Below, in pieces: positions 18,901 through 27,200 of a DNA stretch of 64,000 nt (position 1 is its first letter; each line of letters opens with the position of its first letter). The DNA lies in NCBI RefSeq assembly GCF_025950235.1, contig NZ_JAPDDT010000012.1:1-64000 (forward strand), in the 5' to 3' direction. Both the position numbers and the translations under genes were made by a program. Below the pieces are notes generated by a model. That model was not told the DNA's origin. It was given only the letters and a program-made list of their open reading frames with translations, and did no database searches. The DNA is from Luteolibacter arcticus. GTDB taxonomy: Bacteria; Verrucomicrobiota; Verrucomicrobiia; Verrucomicrobiales; Akkermansiaceae.

Positions 18901-19161
18901 CAGTTCCGGAGAATCGCGGATCACCAGTTCCAGCGCCGTGGCGGTGACCTCTGCGAGGTGATGGTTCTTCAGCGCACTGGCCATCCCTCGCGAGCGTTTG
19001 CGGATCTCGCCGACTTTCTTGCCCAGAAAGGTCGAGATGGAGGTCAAGCCAAACGCTGTGACGCCGATGGCGGGAGATGTGGCTGACAGGACTGCTGCTA
19101 TGATGCCCGTGAGCGCCACCCCTACGGCAAAAGCTCCGAGTCGTGTCCGTTCCTCTTCCAT
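15967..19161 (-). CDS. STAND NTPase (NB-ARC-like) with hydrophobic N-terminus and helical-repeat C-terminus
   Basis: 1064 aa. Residues about 9-47 are two adjacent hydrophobic stretches (GAFAVGVALTGIIAAVLSA and AIGVTAFGLTSISTFLG). A helical region follows, with a probable coiled coil at about 230-295. The NTPase has Walker A GAPGIGKTALA (about 347), Walker B-like WVLIADRCD (about 427), sensor YVIVTSR (about 453) and GLPL-like LGCLPLAIVE (about 510), all NB-ARC hallmarks. Residues about 560-1064 are helical and TPR-like, the usual sensor of such proteins. Bacterial STAND proteins often detect phage products and trigger a toxic effector; here the hydrophobic N-terminus could be a membrane effector. 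That role is inference. The start is well supported by AAAGGA 6 bases before the ATG. It is a single gene with no obvious partner. Confidence 0.82.
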   Translation of the reverse strand: MEEERTRLGAFAVGVALTGIIAAVLSATSPAIGVTAFGLTSISTFLGKKVGEIRKRSRGMASALKNHHLAEVTATALELVIRDSPELTKHCPDFATVARKHWLDLLEQGDPRIDSFKEDELDERMTVLLSEKQAGEPTGERMLAYQWIAILKEVNVQLPAGERMDRHSLQQLAAHLVAKFPDRIYRAFKQDAADGGEAFGGVVMRMLASIRTDIRELQAGVPAGAVDDGLCKWLDDVSGRIDENSRKIDGVRDAVETSREDLKAHVSAENDALDQKLAIRLDNLEALFKEHADKSPPEIPPAVPHVAAVTTLWMPPARPNPLFCGRDRELDAIRKCRDELRSSRVVLCGAPGIGKTALAIQWCASVDPKPSRVLWIDCLSPQTIDDSLRALVGSGAAAGGAAEPTPHMLEQALRVAIDSLQREQDWVLIADRCDTEESLVAFRSRFSAITQGYVIVTSRLRSWPAEDLPFEVDELAVEHASTLLFRQTGGTTKEPAADARIVADRLVVELGCLPLAIVESANLIRQRAISPADYEQMLLAKRREFSAAAPDAGTAARSGLTATYAIAFEERSGDAMGLLTCFSFLDCENIPRRFINHYESFVRAHLPESASIEGFLFELRDHSLAEIGADGIIRVNRILRDVLRELCPREQYLLMLGVAALLCANFEWNSRKEAEPHFRRISEQLFLVPLEQQSDKLCVFGAMFQITFADLLHKRWKMADAVQVAQSAFRTIGSRPTVFFDYISKDATGLILVHRLGELFKRYHCMAEAGQCFRWAEEAFRALPNPSTPEILDHHLGVGIRFISRLVEAGEYDRAATLAQSQIGRVQTLRAELPDNRDLLVLEFLAERSLGDVYHGKEDWIPACAAYRRSWELLMSCANHEATPEQKHSIMIGGLMRMAGAVYRVEGKKSSALAIRTGLEEARRNNFLDQAGVKKPAWIKSLTISNEKSEFIQGFLTGEIASACSRLDPGNKSLRKMAIFFRGVQMLASARRHAVVKFAGRGFEAMLKPVLKLFFAVATRVTKNEQVKELFTFRGQAKAMRAYGDEELADMYEEADRRSPKGWY

Positions 19162-19167
19162 GCGATA

Positions 19168-19173
19168 TCCTTT
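19168..19173 (-). promoter_or_regulatory. Shine-Dalgarno site of the STAND gene
   Basis: AAAGGA on the minus strand, 6 bases before the ATG at 19161. It is worth noting because most genes here have no recognisable site. It fixes the start so that the hydrophobic N-terminus is included. Confidence 0.6.
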
Positions 19174-19410
19174 CTCTAAATCGCATGAGATCTTAGTTTC
19201 GTGGACGGAGTGGGGAAGGAGAAAGGATCTACGGCAGAATAATGAAGCCCGCTGGGTCGAGAATATCTGCTCGGGCTGGAAATTAAGATAGCGCGGTCAT
19301 CGTGCTGGAGAGTGCCTGGATGGGGAGCTCCCGGATGAGCGGGAAACGATGTTATCTATCTTCCATCATCAGTTGGAGTGGCGTTGCGTGGTGGGTTGGG
19401 CGGCGCCGGT

Positions 19411-19508
19411 ATCGCCCCCTTTCAGGGTGGCGGTTGTTAGATGGGGTGACCCCCGGGGCGACGCGTTGCTTGCCCCGGGCTGAGGGATGTGTCCCCGTTG
19501 GGGCCGGG
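19411..19508 (+). repeat. Dispersed repeat, family 2, copy 2
   Basis: Homologous to 268-365 in the same orientation. It shares TTCAGGG, the TTGTTAGATGGGGTGACCC block, facing CCCCGGGGCG/GCCCCGGGC arms and CTGAGGGATGT. It is the first of several repeats in the gene-poor stretch 19162-19852. Open frames across it are Gly/Arg/Trp-rich and look non-coding. Confidence 0.75.
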
Positions 19509-19631
19509 GGAGGTGGGGCGCAGTGGGGTCGAGGCCGCGGAGGTGCTTCGGTTTCCGCAGAGGGAGCGTGTGGAGCGCTTTTATGGGTGGCGGGAAGCGC
19601 GGGGTGTGGTCGGGGCCGCGCGGTGCTTCGG

Positions 19632-19758
19632 CCGCACTCGGAGAGTGCGGAGAACATTTCGGGGGAGTGCGGACTACATTTGGCGGCGGGGCGCGGGGAC
19701 GGTTCGGCGGGCCAGCGGCCCGCGCTCCCAGCGGGGCAGCCGCACTCGGAAAGTGCGG
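19632..19758. repeat. Cluster of REP-like hairpins
   Basis: Two near-identical hairpins, CCGCACTC-GGA-GAGTGCGG at 19632-19650 and a CCGCACT...AGTGCGG version at 19740-19758, flank a third perfect hairpin GCGGGCC-AGC-GGCCCGC at 19707-19723. Both outer hairpins are followed by (A/G)GA(A/C)(A/T)AC-like sequence, and a half copy (GAGTGCGGACTAC) lies at about 19665-19677. The middle hairpin and its flanks (19698-19734) recur at 52311-52347. Confidence 0.75.
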
Positions 19759-19852
19759 ACTACTTTGGTGGGTGGAACCGCCTCGGGTTGGGTTTATTGG
19801 GGTTTTCGCGTGCTTGGGTTACGTCACATTGCATCATTCCAGCTCACTTCCA

Positions 19853-20098
19853 TTACATGACCCGCACCCATACCCAGTCCATGGCATCGTAGAGGCCAGG
19901 GAGGGAGGTCCGGCAGAATTGCCATGGCTTGGCATCGGGGCCGGACGGGCGGGCGGGGTAGAAGGAGCGGGTTTCGCGATCTTCCTGCTGGGAGTCGGAG
20001 TTCCACTCGGGGATGCGTGACGCTTCCACGGCATCGCCGACGCGGCACTCGGCGCAGGAGCGCCGGAGGCAGCGAATGCAGTACGTGGTCACATTCAT
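19853..20098 (-). CDS. Small cysteine-rich protein of unknown function
   Basis: 81 aa. The N-terminus carries Cys at a spacing that could bind zinc (YCIRCLRRSCAEC), and the C-terminal half is aromatic and Pro-rich (SFYPARPSGPDAKPW; MDWVWVRVM). The frame has a strong G/C preference at third codon positions, unlike the overlapping frames, which is why I keep it. It starts 82 bp after the end of the unknown gene at 20180 on the same strand. No family is recognised. Confidence 0.45.
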   Translation of the reverse strand: MNVTTYCIRCLRRSCAECRVGDAVEASRIPEWNSDSQQEDRETRSFYPARPSGPDAKPWQFCRTSLPGLYDAMDWVWVRVM

Positions 20099-20179
20099 GC
20101 CAGTACAACGGGGCCGGGGGGTGATTTGGTTTAGCGCAGACCCCTGCTTTCGTAGAAACCCGAGTCCAAGCGCTCTTTT

Positions 20180-20698
20180 TCAGGGGGATTTACCGTCTTC
20201 TTCGGGCGGGAGGGAGCGATCGACGTGACCGCGGGATTTCTCCAGGGAACACACGGCCCGCGGAAGCCAGGGGTGAGCGCCCCGACCGTGAACCAACTGG
20301 CATTTGCCGCCAGCGGGGCAGTCGGGGAGCTGTTGGTCGAAGTTCTTCAAGACCATCTGCCGGGTGGCTTCCGGCGATTTCCAGGCTTCGTGCGCGTCGG
20401 CATCGATCCCGCAGCTATGGACGGCGATGTTGTAGTGGCTCAATTGCAAGGAGCACTCTGCCGACTGGCATGCCGGGATCCACCAGAAGCGGTAGCCGAC
20501 GGCCGAAACCGGGACCGCCAGGAGGATCAGTCCGAGGACGACCCGGAGCCATCTCCGCTTGGCGGGAGTCGAGGGCGGGGTGTTCAAGGGATGTTCGGCT
20601 GTATCCGTGATAGGGTGATACTGAGGGATATCCGGCGGGGGGACAATGGGAATGCAAGGGCGGTGCTGGTGGGGTGGGGTCCTCATTGCCGCCGCCAC
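20180..20698 (-). CDS. Single-pass membrane protein with a pilin-like Cys/Gly C-terminal segment
   Basis: 172 aa as read. A Pro-rich head leads to one membrane helix (WLRVVLGLILLAVPVSAVGY), then an extracytoplasmic domain with several Cys. Its end (LPDCPAGGKCQLV...CSLEKSRGH) resembles the CPAGG...C...GH motif found at the C-terminus of many verrucomicrobial prepilin-like proteins. The head overlaps, in another frame, the protein at 20415-20864. The pair may be one gene broken by a frame change (a run of six C lies at about 20636-20641 on the minus strand) or two overlapping genes. The role is unknown. Confidence 0.5.
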   Translation of the reverse strand: MAAAMRTPPHQHRPCIPIVPPPDIPQYHPITDTAEHPLNTPPSTPAKRRWLRVVLGLILLAVPVSAVGYRFWWIPACQSAECSLQLSHYNIAVHSCGIDADAHEAWKSPEATRQMVLKNFDQQLPDCPAGGKCQLVHGRGAHPWLPRAVCSLEKSRGHVDRSLPPEEDGKSP

Positions 20699-20864
20699 CG
20701 CCGCCGCCGGGGAGCAATTTGAGATCCTCCGGTGGCGGGTCGACCCACTTCACGAAGTAGAAGACGGCGAGCAGGATGAAGAGGAGATGGACGAGCACCG
20801 AGATGCTGAATGCCCCGGCTCCGAAGCGGCGGGCTGGACGAGTCTGGACGGGTTCTTCGCTCAT
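20415..20864 (-). CDS. Membrane-anchored protein N-terminus with Gly-rich linker (TonB-like head)
   Basis: 149 aa as read, but only about the first 65 residues look like protein: a cytoplasmic head, one membrane helix (SISVLVHLLFILLAVFYFV) and the linker LKLLPGGGGGGGNEDPTPP. The helix and poly-Gly/Pro linker recall the start of TonB-type energy transducers. After the linker the frame becomes unconvincing, while the frame used at 20180-20698 becomes convincing. A GGC triplet run encodes the glycines and is itself prone to length change. Confidence 0.45.
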   Translation of the reverse strand: MSEEPVQTRPARRFGAGAFSISVLVHLLFILLAVFYFVKWVDPPPEDLKLLPGGGGGGGNEDPTPPAPPLHSHCPPAGYPSVSPYHGYSRTSLEHPALDSRQAEMAPGRPRTDPPGGPGFGRRLPLLVDPGMPVGRVLLAIEPLQHRRP

Positions 20865-21093
20865 GGTCTGAAGCTACCAACGAATGTCCATGGTGGCGTC
20901 CTGGGGGGATTTGTTGGCGCATGACACGGCGGGACGCGCGGATGTTGCTGCGTTACCGATTGATGTGCAGGGACCTATGGGAAGATATAGGGTGGGGAAG
21001 GAGGCGGCCCGGCCCCCATGCGCAACAAAACCCAAGCCAAGCATGGCAGACCGACAGTCTTGGCATTAATTTGCCTCGCAATCCGCTACATCC

Positions 21094-23670
21094 ATGGGAC
21101 TCGACAAGCTCACCACCAAACTTCAGGAAGCCCTCCAAGCCGCCCAGCGGCTGGCCTCGAAGTCCGCTCACCCCGAGTTGAAGGGCACGCACCTCCTGCT
21201 CGCACTGCTCCAGCAGGAGGGCGGCATCGTCACGCCCATCCTGCAAAAGGCCGGCGTCGATCTCACCCGCCTCAAAGCCTCCCTGGCATCCGCGCTCGAC
21301 CGCGAGCCGACCCAGCAGGGCGGCACCACGCAGCCGCAGATTTCCTATGGCCTGCGCGCCACCCTCGATGCCGCCGACGAGGTCCGCGAGTCGATGGGCG
21401 ACGACTACCTCAGCGTCGAGCACGTGTTGATCGGCGCGCTGAAGGCCGATGCCCCCGAGGGCAAGTTGCTCAAGGAAGCCGGCTTCGATGAAAAGAAGGC
21501 GAGCAAGGCGATCGAGGGTGTCCGCGGTCCGCAAAAGGTCACCGACCAGGACCCCGAGGGGAAATACCAGACGCTTGAGAAGTATGGCACCGACCTGACT
21601 GCCCGCGCCCGTGAGGGCAAGATCGACCCGGTCATCGGCCGCGATCACGAGATCCGCCGTGTGATGCAGGTGCTCTCCCGCCGCACGAAGAACAATCCCG
21701 TGCTCATTGGCGAGCCCGGCGTGGGCAAGACCGCCATCGTCGAAGGCCTCGCCCGCCGCATCGTCTCCGGTGACGTGCCGGACTCGATGAAGGACAAGCG
21801 CGTCATCGTGATGGACCTCGGCGGCATGCTCGCCGGTGCGAAGTATCGCGGCGAGTTCGAGGAACGTCTCAAGGCGTTCCTGAAGGAGGTCACCGAGAGC
21901 GCGGGCGAGATCATCCTCTTCATCGATGAGCTTCACACCATCGTGGGTGCCGGTGCCAGCGAGGGCGCGGTGGATGCTTCCAATCTGCTGAAGCCCCAGC
22001 TTGCCCGCGGGGAGCTGCGGACCATCGGCGCGACCACGCTCGATGAGTATCGCAAGTACATCGAAAAGGACGCCGCACTCGAGCGCCGCTTCCAGCCGGT
22101 GATGGTGGGCGAGCCCTCGGTGGAAGACACCATCGCCATCTTGCGCGGCCTGAAGGAGCGCTATGAAGTCCACCACGGCGTGCGCATTCAGGACGGCGCG
22201 CTGGTTTCCGCGGCGATGCTTTCGGATCGCTACATCGCCGACCGTTTCCTGCCGGACAAGGCCGTCGACCTCATGGATGAGGCTGCCTCGCGCTTGAAGA
22301 TCGAACTCGACTCGATGCCGACTGAGATCGACCAGATCGAACGGCAGATCATGCAGCTCGAGATGGAGAAGAAGGCGCTCGAGAAGGAGACCGACAAGGC
22401 CAGCCTCGCCCGCCTCGACAAGGTCAAGGAAGAGCAAGCGAACCTGCGCGAGCAGTCCGCCGGTCTCATGGCCCAGTGGCGGAATGAGAAGGAAGTCATC
22501 GACCTAGTCCGCGCCGCGCAAGAGAAGATCGATTCGCTAAAGACCGAGGCTCAGCAGGCCCAGCGCATCGGGGATCTGACCCGTGCCTCCGAGATTACTT
22601 ACGGTCGTATTCCAGAAGCCCATCGCGAGTTGGAGGCCGCGAACGATCGCCTCGTCGAACTTCAGAAGAGCGGCGCGATCCTGAAGGAGGAGGTCACGGA
22701 GGAAGACATCGCCCGCGTCGTCTCGTCGTGGACCGGCATCCCGGTGTCGCGCTTGCAGGAGGGCGAGAAGGAGAAGCTCGTTCAGATGGAGGAGCGGCTC
22801 GGCCTGCGCGTCATCGGCCAGAAGAAAGCGATCAGGGCAGTATCGAATGCCGTCCGCCGTGCCCGCGCCGGACTGCAGGATGAGAACCGACCCATCGGTT
22901 CCTTCCTCTTCCTCGGCCCGACCGGGGTTGGCAAGACGGAGCTGTCCAAGGCCCTCGCCGAGTTCCTCTTCGATGACGAAGGCGCGATGATCCGCATCGA
23001 CATGTCCGAGTACATGGAGAAGCACAGCGTCTCCCGCTTGATCGGTGCGCCTCCGGGCTATGTCGGCTACGATGAGGGCGGCCAGCTTTCCGAGCATGTA
23101 CGACGGAAGCCGTACTCGGTGGTTCTCTTCGACGAGATCGAGAAGGCGCACCCGGACGTTTTCAATGTGCTTCTCCAGGTGCTCGATGACGGCCGTATCA
23201 CCGATGGCCAGGGCCGTACCGTGGACTTCCGTAATACCGTCCTGATCATGACCTCGAACATCGGCAGCCAGTACATCCTCGATGAGGAGAATGCCGAGCA
23301 GCGCGAGGCCAAGGTCACCGCGGCGCTGCGCCAGCACTTCCGCCCGGAATTCCTCAACCGCATCGATGAAACGATCATCTTCGACCGCTTGCAGCGCGAG
23401 GAGCTGACGACCATCGTCGATATCCAGCTCGATCGCGTCCGCAAGCGCCTCGCCAAGCAAGGCCTCGCCCTTGCGCTTACGGAGAACGCCAAGGAGTTCG
23501 TCGGCAACCAGGGCTACGATCCGGTCTATGGTGCCCGTCCGCTCAAGCGTGCGATCCAGCATTACCTGCTCGATCCGCTGTCGCTGGACATTCTGGATGG
23601 CAAATTCAAGGACGGCGAAGTGATCACCGCGGATGTGGATTCCGGCGTCATGACCTTCCACACCAATTGA
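21094..23670 (+). CDS. clpB: ATP-dependent disaggregase ClpB
   Basis: 858 aa, the normal length for ClpB. It is a cytoplasmic hexameric AAA+ chaperone that extracts polypeptides from aggregates together with the DnaK system. The Clp N domain (1-145) is followed by AAA1 with Walker A GEPGVGKT (Lys about 212) and Walker B ILFIDE, a long coiled-coil middle domain (about 395-540), then AAA2 with GPTGVGKT (Lys about 614) and VVLFDEIEKAH, and the D2 C-terminal domain. The ClpP-binding IGL loop of ClpA/ClpX is absent, as expected. It has no co-directional close neighbour. A hairpin at 23725-23753 may terminate it. Confidence 0.97.
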   Translation: MGLDKLTTKLQEALQAAQRLASKSAHPELKGTHLLLALLQQEGGIVTPILQKAGVDLTRLKASLASALDREPTQQGGTTQPQISYGLRATLDAADEVRESMGDDYLSVEHVLIGALKADAPEGKLLKEAGFDEKKASKAIEGVRGPQKVTDQDPEGKYQTLEKYGTDLTARAREGKIDPVIGRDHEIRRVMQVLSRRTKNNPVLIGEPGVGKTAIVEGLARRIVSGDVPDSMKDKRVIVMDLGGMLAGAKYRGEFEERLKAFLKEVTESAGEIILFIDELHTIVGAGASEGAVDASNLLKPQLARGELRTIGATTLDEYRKYIEKDAALERRFQPVMVGEPSVEDTIAILRGLKERYEVHHGVRIQDGALVSAAMLSDRYIADRFLPDKAVDLMDEAASRLKIELDSMPTEIDQIERQIMQLEMEKKALEKETDKASLARLDKVKEEQANLREQSAGLMAQWRNEKEVIDLVRAAQEKIDSLKTEAQQAQRIGDLTRASEITYGRIPEAHRELEAANDRLVELQKSGAILKEEVTEEDIARVVSSWTGIPVSRLQEGEKEKLVQMEERLGLRVIGQKKAIRAVSNAVRRARAGLQDENRPIGSFLFLGPTGVGKTELSKALAEFLFDDEGAMIRIDMSEYMEKHSVSRLIGAPPGYVGYDEGGQLSEHVRRKPYSVVLFDEIEKAHPDVFNVLLQVLDDGRITDGQGRTVDFRNTVLIMTSNIGSQYILDEENAEQREAKVTAALRQHFRPEFLNRIDETIIFDRLQREELTTIVDIQLDRVRKRLAKQGLALALTENAKEFVGNQGYDPVYGARPLKRAIQHYLLDPLSLDILDGKFKDGEVITADVDSGVMTFHTN

Positions 23671-23724
23671 TTTGAAGCCTGCCTTGCAGGTCGCACTCTG
23701 ACGGCGGGATTCTTGCAAGATGGG

Positions 23725-23753
23725 TGCCGGCCGGGCCCTCGACCCGGCCGGCA
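23725..23753 (+). terminator. Strong hairpin downstream of clpB
   Basis: GCCGGCCGGG faces CCCGGCCGGC (11 bp with the outer T-A pair) around a 7-base loop. No T-run follows (ATTCTG), so it may be a weak terminator or an mRNA 3' stabiliser rather than a classical intrinsic terminator. Confidence 0.5.
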
Positions 23754-23927
23754 TTCTGAACGTCTTCCAGCGGGCGGGAAGCCTCGTGATTGTAGGGATT
23801 GCGGCGCTATCGGGCGACGCTCGCGGGAGGGTAACGGGCGTTGGCATGATACGCGTTTAAGAGATTGGCAGTAGCTGGCTGCCCGAATTCCGGGTGGCGG
23901 CTGTTTTAACCCGCAACCGACAAACCA

Positions 23928-24128
23928 ATGAACACGCTTCAAATCAAAGGAAACTGGAACATCGCCAAGGGTAAGCTCAAGCAGCAGTGGGCCGACCTCA
24001 CCGATGACGACCTCGACTATGTGGAAGGCAAGGAGGACGAACTCCTCGGCCGGATTCAGAAGAGGACCGGGAAGACCCGCGAGGAGGTCGAGAAGGCGAT
24101 CAAGGACTCCAACGATTGCGGCTGCTAA
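23928..24128 (+). CDS. CsbD-like stress protein
   Basis: 66 aa, typical for the CsbD family. The family core is clear: NWNIAKGKLKQQWADLTDDDL near the start, EGKEDELLGRIQKRTGKTREEVEKAI after it. These small charged helical proteins are commonly induced by general stress in other bacteria; the molecular role is unknown. It ends in DCGC, which is unusual for the family. A terminator follows immediately. Its position behind clpB is suggestive of stress, but a 257-bp gap separates them. Confidence 0.92.
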   Translation: MNTLQIKGNWNIAKGKLKQQWADLTDDDLDYVEGKEDELLGRIQKRTGKTREEVEKAIKDSNDCGC

Positions 24129-24143
24129 ACTGCGCCGCCATTG

Positions 24144-24176
24144 GCCGCCGCTGCCCAGAGGGCGCGGCGGCTTTTT
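24144..24176 (+). terminator. Rho-independent terminator after the CsbD-like gene
   Basis: GCCGCCGC-T-GCCC pairs with GGGC-GCGGCGGC around an AGA loop (one bulged T), followed by TTTTT. Confidence 0.9.
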
Positions 24177-24193
24177 GCGTACTGCATACAACG

Positions 24194-24224
24194 AAAACGG
24201 CCGCCCCCTGTGAAGGGACGGCCG
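24194..24224 (-). terminator. Rho-independent terminator of the LamG/PATR gene
   Basis: On the minus strand CGGCCGTCCC pairs imperfectly with GGGGGCGGCCG around TTCACA, followed by TTTTCGTT. It lies 30 bp past the stop of the gene at 24254 and back to back with the terminator of the CsbD-like gene. Confidence 0.8.
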
Positions 24225-24253
24225 CGACCTCTGAGCTCGAAATTTGTTAGAAA

Positions 24254-27200
24254 TCACTCTTCGACCTTGAGTCGCGCGAAGAGCCTGCCGCCGGTGGCGA
24301 GCGAGGAGGGAAGCCTTACTTCCACCAGATCCGCACCGCCTTCATTGCCTACGACCGATCCAGCGGGGCCGTCGGTCCACGTACCGGACGGGGAAGGGGA
24401 ATGCTCAACGACCGGCGCGAGATAGAGAGAACCTGGCATGCGGCGGAAGACGATGACCAGATTGCCGGTGAGCTTGTCGTAGGATGCCTTTGGCAATAGT
24501 GCCGCGGAGTTCGATCCCGCGCCGGGTGCCGGTTCTCCGCCGATCACGAACTCGATGCCATTCGGGATTCCATCGCCATCCGAGTCGATGTCGAAGCCGC
24601 TGACGCCTTTGCTCGTCGCCCAACTTTCGAAGCCGGTGGCGGTTTGCTGGTGGAGCACGATCTGGCCCGCCTCGTAGCTGACGCTGTAGCCGGGAGTGAC
24701 GGTCGCGAAGGTGCCGACCGGCGTGCCAGTGCAGGTGGCGATGACGTAGGAGCCCTGTGTGAAGCCGTCGCCTAGCAGCGAGACATCGAGCGTCGCGCCG
24801 GTGACGTTGAGGCTCCCCGTCACTGCGAGCTGGTCGTGGGAAAGGCCGTTGATTTCGACCGCGAGCGTGCCGGTGATGGTGGCGGCGCTGGCGCTGAGGA
24901 CTCCGGTCCCGGAGCCCGGCGCGATGGTCCCCGCTGCGGTGATCGTGCGATTGATTGTGCCCGATCCGCCAAGGGTGCCGCCGGTGGTGACCGTCACAGG
25001 ATTGGCCGAAGTGGCGATGCTGCCATTCACGGTGAGCTTTCCGGCGGCCACCGCGGCACTGCCGGTGAAGGTGTTTGCGGCGGCTAGGACGAGTTCGCCC
25101 TCGCCGCGCTTGATCATCGCACCCACGCCGGTCACGGGGCCGGCGATGGTGCCGGTGCCGGTGGGAACGGTGAAGCCCTCCTGGCTGTTGGTGGCGACCA
25201 GGGTGATCGAACGAGTGGCACCCAGCGTGATCCCATCGGCATCGAAGCGCAGTCCGCCGTTGCCGTTGTTGCAGTCCATGCGGAGGTCATTGTCCGGATT
25301 CCCCAAGGCGGCATCAGAGTTGAAGGCGAGGAAACCGCGCCACAGCTCGATGGTGCCGGAGAAGTCATTCGCCGGATTGACCAGCGACAGCACGTTAAAG
25401 TGGTTCGAGCCGACATTGCTGTCCACGAGCCGGTAGGTGAGGCCCGCGGTGCCGCCGCTCAGCTTGCCGGCCAGGGCGACCTCGGTGAGGGTGGTCGGTG
25501 CCGCATTATTGGCGGCGCGGACGATGAAGGTCTGGTAGGCAGTGGCGGGCAGGGTGATGTTATTGGCGACCTCGCCCGAACCGAACGAGAACGCGAGCGA
25601 ACCACCCGCATGGGTGATGGCTCCGGTGCCCAGCGCTTCCGGGGCTTCCATGCGGAGGGCACCAGCATTCAATGTGGTGCCGCCCGTGAAGGTGCTATGG
25701 TAGCCGAGCACCTGGGTGCCGGTGCCGGCTTTCACAAGCGAACCGCTGCCGGCGATCGGCCCTGCGTAGGCGGCCGTGAAGTCGGCAGGGTCCTTCCCGA
25801 CCGTGAGGGTGACGGCTTGGTTCGAGGGATTGGAAAGGCTGACGTCATTGTTGCCGGCAAGTCCGCCGATGGTGGCTGCGGTGATGTTTCCGAAAGCGAG
25901 GAGACCGCCGTTCACAAAGGAGCTCGCGATGACGCTATTCGAAAGGGCGAGCGGGTGATCGAGCCGGAGGGTGCCGGAGGTGATCGTGGTGTTTCCCTGG
26001 AGCGGGTTCGGATTTGCGAGGACCAGGGTGCTCCCTCCGGTCTTCACCAGGGTGCCGGGACCGGCCATGCCGTGGTCGCCGGTGAGAGTGTAGCTGCCTG
26101 TCTCACGATTCACCGTGACGACGTGCGGGATGACATCACTGCCATTGATGGCGATGGTCGAGCTGGAGGGCGCATCGCCAAACGTCACGTCATCGCCGGT
26201 GGCGAAGTCGGCTGTCGTGATGCCGTCCGAGGTGAGCAGCCAGTTCTTCGGCGCATTCAGCGTGCCGGTGCTCCACTCGGAGCCAAGCGAGCCGGTCCAG
26301 GTGAGGGCCTTGCCTTCCACGGAGATGGTCTGGATGACCACGGAACTGGTGGTGTTGTTCGCGCTGTCCCTCACCCGCGCTTGGATCACGTAGGAACCGG
26401 GGAAGGCATAGGTGTGAGCCTGCTGATAGGGAGTGCCGACCGCTTGCAAGGGACTCCATGCGTCGGTCTGGCCGTCGCCCCAGTTGATCTCAAACTGGAC
26501 CTGGTCTCCTTCGGTATCCGTGGCGGAGAAGCTGTAGTTGGCAGCCACCGCGGGCGCGACCGGGGAACTGCCGGCATTTTGAATCACCATGGCCGGAGCG
26601 ATGTTTCCCGGCAGCGGGATGGCGGTGCCGGGGGTGCCCAGCGTCGCCACTTCGCTGGCGGCCAAGGCATGGGAATAGATCGCCACTTGGCCGATCGTCA
26701 GTGGATTCGTCTCAGCCGCGGTGTTATCGGCGAACAGCAAGACCTGTGAGGGATCGAGGGAATACTCGGTGTTCGCACTGGTCAGGATGTTGTGCTGGAA
26801 GGTGGACGTCGTACCAGCGGCATTCGTCATGTAGGTGGTGAACGACGTGCCGAGCTTCACCGCGATGGTGATCCGCAGCCACTGGTCCTCGGGCATCGCG
26901 AAGGAGGTATAGGCACTGGTACTACGACCGAGGCTATTGACGGTGCCGCCGGAACCACGGGTGAAATACTCGGCGTCGTTGCCATTCGTCAGATCCGTCT
27001 GATAGAAGGTCCGCCACAGGTTCCCTGTGGGGCGGCGGATGTCATAGACGAGCGTGTATTCCGCGGCGCGGTTCGCATTGCCGCCGTTCGCGCCGATGCC
27101 GTGAGTGGCGACCAGGCGATTCGCGATGCCGGAGACTGTGGTGATGACGCCGGTCAGGGTGGTGGTGCCGTAGGTGGCATCAGCGGACCAGACGGGTGCG

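Noticed and set aside
19302..20020. Plus-strand open frames in the repeat-rich stretch
   Set aside because: They run through palindromic repeats, are Gly/Arg/Trp-rich and have no start context or recognisable domain.
21061..21075. Sigma-54-like promoter (TGGCA...TTGC) upstream of clpB
   Set aside because: The distance between the GG and GC elements is one base short of the consensus, and clpB is not normally sigma-54 dependent.
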